From the NCBI GenBank assembly GCA_026985785.1, contig JALSPT010000251.1, positions 1-23,509 of the forward strand: a stretch of 23,509 nt of DNA, written 5' to 3'. The notes beneath the pieces are model-generated. The model did no database searches. It was not told the DNA's origin and worked only from the letters and a program-made list of their open reading frames with translations. Position numbers and translations under genes: made by a program. This DNA is from Anaerolineales bacterium (GTDB lineage: Bacteria; Chloroflexota; Anaerolineae; Anaerolineales; DRMV01). Of this stretch, positions 1 to 6,551 are shown one piece after another (position 1 is the first letter of the stretch; each line of letters starts with the position of its first letter).

Positions 1-1419
1 GGCGTCGAGCACCAGGTTGACCACCACCAGCCCATCGCGCGCCAGCGCCTCACGCTCGCGCAGCACGCTCATGTCCACCTCGCCCACGCTGCTGCCGTCT
101 ACGAACACCCAGCCCCCCGGCACGCGCTCGCCCAGGCGCATTTCGCCGTTCTGGAATTCGATCACTTGGCCGTTTTCCACCACCGCAATGTGGTCGGCAG
201 GCAGGCCGAGTTCGCGCGCCATGGCGGCGTGTTGGTGTAGGTGGCGCAGTTCGCCGTGCACAGGCAGCAGGTATTGGGGCTTGACCAGGTGGAGCATCAG
301 TTTCATCTCTTCCTGGCTGGCATGGCCGGAGACATGTACCGGCGCGATGGGGTCGTAAATCACCCGTGCCCCTCGGCGGAAGAGGCGGTTGATGGTTCGG
401 TAGACGTTCTCCTCGTTGCCCGGAATGGGATGGGAGGAAAGCACGATGGTGTCGCCTTCCTGGATGTCGAAGGCGCGGTTGGTGCCGATGGAAAGCCGCC
501 CCATGATGGACGACGGCTCGCCCTGAGAGCCGGTGCACATCAGCACTACTTGCTCTGGCGGCAGTTTGAGCGCCTGGTCGAGGGGAACGATCATCGCTTC
601 GGGAATGTCCAGATAGCCTAACTTGCGCGCCATCTTGGCGTTTTCTACCATGCTCATCCCCACGAAGGCCATCTTGCGCCCATGCTCCAGCGCGACGTCG
701 GCTACCTGCTGCATCCGGGAGATGAGCGAGGCAAAGGTGGCGACCAGGATGCGCCCCGGCGCTTCGCGAAAGACCACTTCCAGCGCCGGTTTGATGACCT
801 TTTCGGAAGGCGTCCAGCCTTTCTTGTCGGCGTTGGTGGAATCGGCCAAGAGAGCGAGCACGCCGCGGCGGCCAAATTCGGCCAGTTTGCCGAAATCGGT
901 CGGCCAGCCATCCACCGGCGTGTGATCGAATTTGTAATCGCCGGTTTGCACCACCAACCCGGCGGGCGTGGTGATGCCCAGACCCACGGCGTCGGGGATC
1001 GAGTGGCTGACATGGAAGAGTTCCACCTTGAAAGGCCCCAGGTGGATGGTATCGCCGGCATGCACCACGTGCCGTTCGACCTGCTCCTTCATGCCGCCGC
1101 GGTTCAGTTTGACCTCGATCAGCCCCATGGTGAGGGGCGTGGCGTAGATCGGGACATGGATTTTTTCCAGCAGATGGCGCACCGCGCCGATGTGATCTTC
1201 GTGCCCGTGGGTGAAGACCACGCCGCGAATCTTGTGCCGTTTGTCCAGCAGGTATTGAAAATCGGGAATGATGTAGTCGATTCCCAGCATGTCATTGGAC
1301 GGGAACATGATGCCCGCGTCCACGATGAGGATGTTGTCCCCATATTCGTAGGCGGTCATGTTCTTGCCGATCTCACCGGCGCCGCCTAAGGGGATAATCC
1401 GTAGGGGTTTGTTGCTCAT
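1..1419 (-). CDS. rnj: Ribonuclease J (C-terminus cut by window edge)
   Basis: Metallo-beta-lactamase/beta-CASP ribonuclease with 5'-to-3' exo- and endonuclease activity in mRNA decay and rRNA processing; cytoplasmic. The frame is open from ATG at 1419 to base 1 (473 codons); the family is usually about 550 residues, so the C-terminal part is missing only because the window ends. The N-terminus reads MSNKPLRIIPLGG. The zinc-binding HGHEDH motif is at residues 71-76. Beta-CASP signatures follow: DSTNADKKGWT, GSQGEPSS, SGHASQEEM near residue 365 and PVHGELRHL near 385. The start is supported by AGAGGT about 8 nt upstream. It is monocistronic at its 5' end, separated from fabH by a terminator and its own promoter. 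Identity is strong from the motifs; the J1/J2 distinction cannot be made. Confidence 0.95.
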   Translation of the reverse strand, partial: MSNKPLRIIPLGGAGEIGKNMTAYEYGDNILIVDAGIMFPSNDMLGIDYIIPDFQYLLDKRHKIRGVVFTHGHEDHIGAVRHLLEKIHVPIYATPLTMGLIEVKLNRGGMKEQVERHVVHAGDTIHLGPFKVELFHVSHSIPDAVGLGITTPAGLVVQTGDYKFDHTPVDGWPTDFGKLAEFGRRGVLALLADSTNADKKGWTPSEKVIKPALEVVFREAPGRILVATFASLISRMQQVADVALEHGRKMAFVGMSMVENAKMARKLGYLDIPEAMIVPLDQALKLPPEQVVLMCTGSQGEPSSIMGRLSIGTNRAFDIQEGDTIVLSSHPIPGNEENVYRTINRLFRRGARVIYDPIAPVHVSGHASQEEMKLMLHLVKPQYLLPVHGELRHLHQHAAMARELGLPADHIAVVENGQVIEFQNGEMRLGERVPGGWVFVDGSSVGEVDMSVLREREALARDGLVVVNLVLDA

Positions 1420-1622
1420 AAATTGACCTCTCATATGGAAGGATGTATGCTTGACGCAAATCCGGCTTGAATGCCGGTCGGGTTCGTAGCATGGTGGGGG
1501 TAGGCTGCCGCGTGGCGCGGCCGTGCACGCTGCCGGGCGGCCGGGAGCGCAGGCTTTCATTTACCATCGAAGACGGAAAGAGGAAACTCCGGCCATCCGC
1601 GCCGGACCCACTGCCCCCCACG
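1420..1622 (-). promoter_or_regulatory. Long GC-rich 5' leader of rnj
   Basis: About 200 nt separate the predicted transcription start from the rnj start codon. On the minus strand the leader can form several short stems, including one at 1588-1606 and one at 1462-1477, both built on CCGGC/GCCGG arms, and a GCGTG/CACGC pairing in between. No known riboswitch class is recognised and no convincing leader ORF is seen. Autoregulation of rnj through this leader is possible but is inference only. Confidence 0.4.
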
Positions 1623-1628
1623 GATGTT

Positions 1629-1657
1629 ATTGTAGCATGGAGTAGGCAGGATGTAAA
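1629..1657 (-). promoter_or_regulatory. Sigma-70-type promoter of rnj
   Basis: Minus strand: -35 TTTACA (1652-1657), exactly 17 bp spacer, -10 TACAAT (1629-1634). Each box matches consensus at five of six positions. It lies just downstream of the fabH terminator and points at rnj. Confidence 0.8.
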
Positions 1658-1673
1658 GCAAATGCGGGAAGCG

Positions 1674-1709
1674 AAAAAACGCCCCGCGGGTGTCGTGGCC
1701 CGCGGGGCG
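1674..1709 (-). terminator. Intrinsic terminator of the fabF-fabH unit
   Basis: Perfect 11-bp stem CGCCCCGCGGG / CCCGCGGGGCG (1680-1690 and 1699-1709) with an 8-nt loop. On the minus strand it is followed immediately by six T residues (1674-1679). It lies 24 nt beyond the fabH stop codon. Confidence 0.93.
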
Positions 1710-1733
1710 AAGAACAAGCAGCGCGGATGGGCG

Positions 1734-2849
1734 CTATCCTCCCAGGTTTTCTTCTCGGGAGGTGTGGGCCAGCACTTTGCGCTTGAGGCGCAGGCCGGTC
1801 GAGCGCACCCGAGCCCAGAGGCGGTAGCGCTCCGGGTTGACTTCGGGGTGGTCGGGGAAAGGCCCCGTCCATTCGGCCAGCAACGCCCCGTAGGTCAGCC
1901 CGCCGCCGAAGCCCACCAGCACTACCTTGTCGCCGCGACGCAGGCGCCCTTGGGCAACCGCTTCGACCGTGGCGATGGGAATCGAGGCGGTCGAGGTGTT
2001 GCCGTAGCGGTCGAGGTTGACCATGAAGCGCTCCATGGGCAGTTTGAGGTTGCGGGCGGCAACTTCCAGAATGCGGATGTTGGCCTGGTGGGGGATGATG
2101 AGGTCGACGTCGTCGGGCGTGAGGTTGGCCTTGGCCAGCACTTCGCGGGTGGCTTCGGCCATCACCCGGGTGGCGAAGCGAAACACCGGCCGGCCTTCCA
2201 TGTGGACGTAGTGCAGCCCGTGGGCGACGGTGTCGGCTGAGGTGGGGATCTTGCTCCCTCCCGCCGGGATGCTGAGCACATCGGCGCCGGAGCCGTCGGC
2301 GTGCATCACGGCGTGCATCACGCCGCCGGGTTCTTCGCTGCCTTGCAACACGAAAGCCCCCGCGCCGTCGCCGAACAGGATGCAGGTGTTACGGTCTTGC
2401 CAGTTGACGATGCGGGAGAGCGTTTCCGCGCCTATCACCACGGCAGTGTCGATGCTGCCGGTGCGGATGGCCTGGGCGGCCATGTTGAGGGCGAAGATGA
2501 AGCCGGTACAGGCTGCCGAGAGGTCGAACGCCCCGGCGTGGGTGGCGCCCAGCATGTCCTGCACGATGGCCGCCGTGGCGGGGAAAATGTGCTCCGGCGA
2601 AGAGGTGGCCACGATGATCAGGTCGACGTCGGTAGGTTTGACACCGGCGACCTTGAGGGCTTCGGTGGCCGCATCGGCGGCCAGGCTGGCCGTGGTCTGG
2701 TCGGGCGCGGCGATGCGGCGTTCGCGGATGCCGGTGCGGGTGACAATCCATTCGTCGCTGGTGTCGACCATGTTTTCCAGGTCTTTGTTGGTGAGGACGT
2801 GCTCCGGCAGGGCGTGGCCCCAGCCGGTGATGTGGGCATAGCGGGGCAT
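1734..2849 (-). CDS. fabH: 3-oxoacyl-[ACP] synthase III (FabH) with C-terminal extension
   Basis: Condenses acetyl-CoA (or another acyl-CoA) with malonyl-ACP to start fatty-acid synthesis; cytoplasmic thiolase-fold enzyme. The protein has 371 residues. The catalytic triad is visible: Cys114 in DLSAACTGF, His254 in IIPHQAN and Asn284 in YGNTSTAS. The nucleotide-loop region TSDEWIVTRTGI is at 30-41. The usual C-terminus, GFGGGLTYGALLAEW, ends near residue 327. It is followed by about 44 extra, mostly basic residues that typical FabH (about 320-330 residues) lacks. ATG at 2849 is preceded by AGGAG. It lies 15 nt after fabF in the same direction and before a strong terminator, so the two form an operon. 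The substrate chain-length preference cannot be read from sequence. Confidence 0.95.
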   Translation of the reverse strand: MPRYAHITGWGHALPEHVLTNKDLENMVDTSDEWIVTRTGIRERRIAAPDQTTASLAADAATEALKVAGVKPTDVDLIIVATSSPEHIFPATAAIVQDMLGATHAGAFDLSAACTGFIFALNMAAQAIRTGSIDTAVVIGAETLSRIVNWQDRNTCILFGDGAGAFVLQGSEEPGGVMHAVMHADGSGADVLSIPAGGSKIPTSADTVAHGLHYVHMEGRPVFRFATRVMAEATREVLAKANLTPDDVDLIIPHQANIRILEVAARNLKLPMERFMVNLDRYGNTSTASIPIATVEAVAQGRLRRGDKVVLVGFGGGLTYGALLAEWTGPFPDHPEVNPERYRLWARVRSTGLRLKRKVLAHTSREENLGG

Positions 2850-2864
2850 AACGCGCTCCTGTCG

Positions 2865-4106
2865 TCAATTTTCAAAGCGGCCTAAGATGATGCTCCCGTT
2901 GTGGCCGCCAAAGCCAAAGGAGTTGGAAAGGACGTAGCGCACGTCGGCGCGGCGCGCCTGGTTGGGAACGTAGTCCAGGTCGCACTCGGGGTCGGGGTTT
3001 TCGTAGTTGATGGTGGGGGGGATGATGCCGTCGCGGATGGTCAGGGCGCTGAACATGGCCTCCAGTGCGCCCGCGCCGCCCAACAGGTGCCCGGTCATGG
3101 ATTTGGTGGAAGACACCGGGATGCGGTAGGCCGCTTCGCCGAAAACCTGCTTGATGGCGGCGGTTTCGCTTTTGTCGTTCAGGCGGGTGCTGGTGCCGTG
3201 GGCGTTGATGTAGTCGATGTCTTCGGGCTGCAAACCGGCGCTTTGGAGTGCGGCGCGCATACAGAGGGCGGCTCCGTCGCCGTTGGCGTCGGGGGCGGTG
3301 ATGTGGAAGGCGTCGTTGCTGGCACCATAGCCGAGCACTTCGGCGATGATGGTGGCACCGCGCGCCTGGGCGTGCTCCAGGGTTTCCAGGGCGAGGAAGG
3401 TCGCGCCTTCGCCCATCACGAAGCCGTCGCGCTGGGCGTCGAAGGGGCGAGAAGCGCGCTCGGGCTCGTCGTTGCGCCGCGAGAGGGCGGTCATCACTTC
3501 CATCCCCGCCATGGCGATGGGGATGATCACCGCATCGGCTCCACCAACCAGCATAGCGTCGGCGTCGCCGCGGCGAATGACGTGAAAGGCTTCGCCAATG
3601 GCGTTGGTGCCGCTGGCGCACGCGGCCACGACCGCAAAATTGGGCCCCCGCAGGCCGAATTCGATGGCAATCAACCCCGGGGCGGTATCGGCTATCATCA
3701 TCGGCACCAGGAAAGGGCTCACGCGGCTCGGACCTCGCCGCTCGTACACCAGGACGTTGTTGGCAAAAGTGGCCGCCCCGCCGATGCCGCTGCCGATGAT
3801 GGCTCCAATGCGGTCGCGGTCGAGGTGTTCCAAATCCCAACCGGCGTTGGCGATGGCTTCGCGGGCCGCGACCAGGGCCAGTTGGTCGTAGCGATCAAGG
3901 CGACGGGCGTCCCGGCTGCCAAAGTATGCTTTGGGGTCGAAATTCTTCACTTCGGCGGCGATGCGGACTTTGTGCTCGCTGGCGTCGAACAGGGTGATGG
4001 GGCCAACGCCCGATTTGCCGGCCAGCGCATTTTGCCAGGTGGTGGCGACGTCGTTGCCCAAAGGGTTGATGGTGCCCAAGCCGGTGATGACGACACGATG
4101 GGACAT
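2865..4106 (-). CDS. fabF: 3-oxoacyl-[ACP] synthase II (FabF)
   Basis: Elongating beta-ketoacyl-ACP synthase that condenses acyl-ACP with malonyl-ACP. It has 413 residues from the ATG at 4106, the usual FabF length. The active-site residues fall at the classical FabF positions: Cys163 (VVAACASGTNA), His303 (NAHGTSTRLND) and His340 (KSMTGHLLGGAG). The C-terminal SNSFGFGGHNGSI loop is intact. I chose ATG 4106 because AAGGAG lies about 8 nt upstream; an in-frame TTG at 4124 would put the start upstream of that ribosome site. fabH follows after 15 nt. No acpP, fabD or fabG is adjacent, so this is a condensing-enzyme pair and not a full fab cluster. Confidence 0.95.
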   Translation of the reverse strand: MSHRVVITGLGTINPLGNDVATTWQNALAGKSGVGPITLFDASEHKVRIAAEVKNFDPKAYFGSRDARRLDRYDQLALVAAREAIANAGWDLEHLDRDRIGAIIGSGIGGAATFANNVLVYERRGPSRVSPFLVPMMIADTAPGLIAIEFGLRGPNFAVVAACASGTNAIGEAFHVIRRGDADAMLVGGADAVIIPIAMAGMEVMTALSRRNDEPERASRPFDAQRDGFVMGEGATFLALETLEHAQARGATIIAEVLGYGASNDAFHITAPDANGDGAALCMRAALQSAGLQPEDIDYINAHGTSTRLNDKSETAAIKQVFGEAAYRIPVSSTKSMTGHLLGGAGALEAMFSALTIRDGIIPPTINYENPDPECDLDYVPNQARRADVRYVLSNSFGFGGHNGSIILGRFEN

Positions 4107-4170
4107 GTGGGGGTCTCCTTCCAAGAGGGGGATTTCGTGGTGCTATAACACGGCACCGCGCATTTGGTTG

Positions 4171-4207
4171 CTTAAACGCCAACAGGCCGGCGGCGCCAGC
4201 CTGTTGG
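4171..4207 (-). terminator. Probable terminator of the peroxiredoxin gene
   Basis: 9-bp stem CCAACAGGC (4179-4187) / GCCTGTTGG (4199-4207) with an 11-nt GC-rich loop, starting 20 nt after the peroxiredoxin stop. The minus-strand 3' flank is only weakly T-rich (CGTTTAAG), so termination may be partial and allow some read-through into fabF. Confidence 0.55.
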
Positions 4208-4227
4208 TGGGAGGGAGGGGAGGCTGT

Positions 4228-4872
4228 TTAGTCTTGCTCTTTGTAGCAGAACCACCAGTCGTAGCAATCGTATTCCTGGGGGCGCTTGGCTGCGGTCTCC
4301 ACGTCGGAAGCCGGGGGGATGATGACCTTGTCGCCGATGAGTTCGTTTTCCGGCCAGTTGGCGGGCATCGCGACGCCCTGCGCGTCGGAAACCTGGAAGG
4401 CCTTGATCATGCGCAGGAATTCGTCCATGTTGCGGCCAAGTTCCTGCGGGTAGTAGAGGATGGCGCGAATGATGCCCTTGGGGTCGACGAAGAACACGGC
4501 GCGCACGGTGTTGGTGCCTTTGCCGGGATGAATCAGCCCCAGCGTTTCTGCCACTGCGCCTGTGTCGGCGATGATGGGAAATTCGATCTTTTCACCCAGT
4601 TTTTCCTCAATCCATTCTTCCCATTTGATATGAGCAAATACCTGGTCTACACTCAACCCAATGAGTTCGGTGTTCAGTTTGCGGAATTCGGGATAGCGCT
4701 TCTGAAAGGCGTAGAATTCGGTGGTGCAGACGGGGGTAAAGTCGGCAGGGTGGCTGAACAGGATGAACCACTTGCCTTCGAAGGCATCAGGCAGTTTGAG
4801 GGTCCCGCGAGTGGTGACGACTTCCATCTCGGGGAATTTGTCGCCGATAAGGGGCATACCTTTGTGTTCCAT
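4228..4872 (-). CDS. Peroxiredoxin, Prx6/archaeal three-cysteine type
   Basis: Thiol peroxidase reducing hydrogen peroxide and alkyl hydroperoxides; cytoplasmic. It has 214 residues. The peroxidatic cysteine is Cys49 in PADFTPVCTTEF, with the family PxxxT/SxxC pattern. Two further cysteines, Cys203 and Cys209, sit in a tail reading DCYDWWFCYK. This spacing resembles the archaeal 2-Cys members of the Prx6 clade, where a C-terminal cysteine resolves the sulfenic acid. ATG 4872 follows AGGAGG by 5 nt; the internal ATG at residue 6 has no such site. The gene stands alone with its own promoter and an operator-like palindrome, which fits regulation by peroxide stress. The electron donor is unknown; no thioredoxin gene is adjacent. 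Confidence 0.93.
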   Translation of the reverse strand: MEHKGMPLIGDKFPEMEVVTTRGTLKLPDAFEGKWFILFSHPADFTPVCTTEFYAFQKRYPEFRKLNTELIGLSVDQVFAHIKWEEWIEEKLGEKIEFPIIADTGAVAETLGLIHPGKGTNTVRAVFFVDPKGIIRAILYYPQELGRNMDEFLRMIKAFQVSDAQGVAMPANWPENELIGDKVIIPPASDVETAAKRPQEYDCYDWWFCYKEQD

Positions 4873-4898
4873 GTCTTCCTCCTGATATTTGGAATGGC

Positions 4899-4913
4899 TA
4901 CAAAATTATTGTA
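4899..4913 (-). promoter_or_regulatory. 7-1-7 inverted repeat at the peroxiredoxin transcription start
   Basis: Minus strand TACAATA-A-TTTTGTA, arms matching at six of seven positions. It lies between the -10 box and the ribosome site and spans the predicted start of transcription, a repressor position. The 7-1-7 AT-rich layout is like Fur/PerR-family operators, but the sequence is not a PerR consensus match, so the regulator is not identified. Confidence 0.5.
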
Positions 4914-4918
4914 CCTAT

Positions 4919-4947
4919 AGTCTATCGGATGGGCTGCTGTTTGTCAA
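4919..4947 (-). promoter_or_regulatory. Promoter of the peroxiredoxin gene
   Basis: Minus strand: perfect -35 TTGACA (4942-4947), 17 bp spacer, -10 TAGACT (4919-4924). Confidence 0.8.
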
Positions 4948-5021
4948 GGTTTAAGGCGTTAAGAGGAAATCTCTCATGTTTTTTTAGAAATTCGCCGGAA
5001 CAAAGGTGGGAAGTGTTGGAG

Positions 5022-5051
5022 GATACTCATCCTTAATTTGTGACGAGTATC
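5022..5051. repeat. Imperfect inverted repeat in the peroxiredoxin-kbl gap
   Basis: Arms GATACTCATC (5022-5031) and GACGAGTATC (5042-5051) are complementary at nine of ten positions around a 10-bp AT-rich centre. On the minus strand the odd pair becomes a G-U wobble. No T tract follows, so it is not a terminator; it could be an operator or an RNA stem. The rest of the 374-bp gap between the two genes holds the peroxiredoxin promoter and the two hairpins listed separately; I see no coding gene in it. Confidence 0.4.
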
Positions 5052-5134
5052 ACTAACGGAGATGGTGAGGGTGTCGTAGAATGGGGGCGCTGGCGAGCCA
5101 AACGAGTGTTTTCCTCCTTCCGAGTTGGTCGGGT

Positions 5135-5174
5135 ATACCCCGGGCGAAGTGTGCGCCCGGGGTATGCTCGTTTT
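5135..5174 (+). terminator. Strong hairpin with plus-strand T tract
   Basis: Perfect 12-bp stem ATACCCCGGGCG (5135-5146) / CGCCCGGGGTAT (5154-5165), 7-nt loop, then GCTCG and TTTT on the plus strand only. The minus-strand flank has no T tract. No plus-strand gene is recognised upstream, so what it would terminate is unknown. Confidence 0.55.
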
Positions 5175-5201
5175 AGCCTTGAGTGGTTGGAATAAATGAA
5201 G

Positions 5202-5234
5202 CAGCCGAGGCCACTGCGGCCTCGGCTGTTTTTT
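5202..5234. terminator. Terminator hairpin at the 3' end of kbl, best T tract on plus strand
   Basis: Perfect 11-bp stem CAGCCGAGGCC (5202-5212) / GGCCTCGGCTG (5218-5228), loop ACTGC, then TTTTTT on the plus strand (5229-5234). It starts 18 nt beyond the kbl stop. On the minus strand the flank is CTTCATTTATT, moderately T-rich, so it probably ends kbl transcription too. Confidence 0.75.
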
Positions 5235-5246
5235 GTCAGCAGTGTG

Positions 5247-6443
5247 TCAGCCGATCACCCCCAGGGCTTTGCCTACTTTGGCAAAGGCTTCCAGCCCTTT
5301 GTCCAGGTCGTCTTTTTCATGGGCTGCCGAGATCATCACCCGAATGCGGGCTTTTCCCTTGGGCACGGTAGGGTAGCCGATGGCCATTGCGAACACGCCT
5401 TCGTCGAACAAGTGGCGGCTGAATTCCTGCGCTAAGGTGGCTTCGCCTAACATAATGGGAGTGATGGGGGTGACGCTTTGGCCGGTGTCGAAGCCGAGGC
5501 GCTTCATCTCGGCTTTGAAATAGCGGGTGTTTTCCCACAGTTTGTCTACAAGGTCGGTGGATTCTTCCAGCAAATCCACCGCCGCGATGCAGGCGGCAGT
5601 ATCAGGCACGGTCATGGCGGAGGAGAAGAGGAAGGGGCGGCCACGCTGGCGCAGCCATTCTACGATTTTGGCGTTGCCGGCCACCACGCCGCCGACCACA
5701 CCGAACGCTTTGGAGAGCGTGCCGACCTCGATGTCCACTTTGCCGTGCAGGCCAAAGTGGTCGACGATGCCGCGCCCGCCGCGCCCCAGCACGCCTTCGC
5801 CGTGGGCGTCGTCTACCATCAGGATGGCATCGTAGTCCTTGGTGATTTCGTAGATGGCATCCAGGGGCGCGATGTCGCCATCCATGCTGAACACGCCATC
5901 GGTGACGACCAAGGCATGGTTGAATTCGTGGCGATGGGCTTGGAGTTTGGCTTTCAGGTCGGCGGGGTCGCAGTGGTTGTAGCGGATGATTTGGGCGCGC
6001 GAGAGGCGGCTGCCGTCGATGATGCTGGCGTGGTTGAGTTCATCGGAGAAAATGGCGTCGCCGCGCCCCACCAGCGCCGGGATGGTGCCCAGATTGGCGT
6101 TGAAGCCGGATTGGAAGGTGATGGCGTCTTCTACCCCTTTGAAGGCGGCGAGGCGTTTTTCCAGTTCGCGGTGCAGGCTCATGGTGCCTGCGATGGTGCG
6201 CACCGCGCCAGGGCCCACGCCGTATTTGTCGACCGCCGCTTTGGCGGCTTGCACCAGCCGGGGGTGGTTGGCCAGGCCGAGGTAATTGTTGGAGCAGAAA
6301 TTCAGTACCCGTTTGCCGTCCACCACCAGCCACGCCCCTTGCGGCGATTCTAAGGTGCGGATGTGGGTGTAGAGCCCGCTTTGGCGGAGGTTTTGAAGTT
6401 CGTCTTCGATCCATTGCAGTTTGGGAGGAAGTGCGGTTGTCAT
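5247..6443 (-). CDS. kbl: Glycine C-acetyltransferase (2-amino-3-ketobutyrate CoA ligase)
   Basis: PLP enzyme of the alpha-oxoamine synthase family. It cleaves 2-amino-3-ketobutyrate with CoA to glycine and acetyl-CoA in threonine breakdown, or runs in reverse; cytoplasmic. It has 398 residues, normal length. Visible motifs: CSNNYLGLANHP (50-61), RTIAGTMSLHRELE (82-95), VDDAHGEGVLG with the cofactor-contacting Asp and His (210-220), and GTLSKAFG with PLP-binding Lys245. The combination of the first two motifs favours Kbl over BioF, though BioF and other alpha-oxoamine synthases share the fold. No threonine dehydrogenase gene is adjacent. ATG 6443 has only a weak GAGGG ribosome site. Confidence 0.88.
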   Translation of the reverse strand: MTTALPPKLQWIEDELQNLRQSGLYTHIRTLESPQGAWLVVDGKRVLNFCSNNYLGLANHPRLVQAAKAAVDKYGVGPGAVRTIAGTMSLHRELEKRLAAFKGVEDAITFQSGFNANLGTIPALVGRGDAIFSDELNHASIIDGSRLSRAQIIRYNHCDPADLKAKLQAHRHEFNHALVVTDGVFSMDGDIAPLDAIYEITKDYDAILMVDDAHGEGVLGRGGRGIVDHFGLHGKVDIEVGTLSKAFGVVGGVVAGNAKIVEWLRQRGRPFLFSSAMTVPDTAACIAAVDLLEESTDLVDKLWENTRYFKAEMKRLGFDTGQSVTPITPIMLGEATLAQEFSRHLFDEGVFAMAIGYPTVPKGKARIRVMISAAHEKDDLDKGLEAFAKVGKALGVIG

Positions 6444-6486
6444 AAGGATACCCTCGCAGAAAAGGATGGGGTAAGGATACGTTTTC

Positions 6487-6495
6487 AGTATAGCA
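6487..6495 (-). promoter_or_regulatory. Extended -10 promoter of kbl
   Basis: Minus strand TGCTATACT: a TGn extension directly followed by -10 TATACT (6487-6492), 44 nt upstream of the start codon. No good -35 is seen at 16-18 bp, as is common for extended -10 promoters. Confidence 0.65.
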
Positions 6496-6551
6496 CGGTT
6501 GGCGCGGAAGGGTGTGAAAAGCAGGCCGTGCGTTTGTGTGCTATGCCGGTT

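Noticed and set aside
2901..4148. 415-codon plus-strand ORF opposite fabF
   Set aside because: Antisense shadow; fabF has its catalytic triad, ribosome site and operon context.
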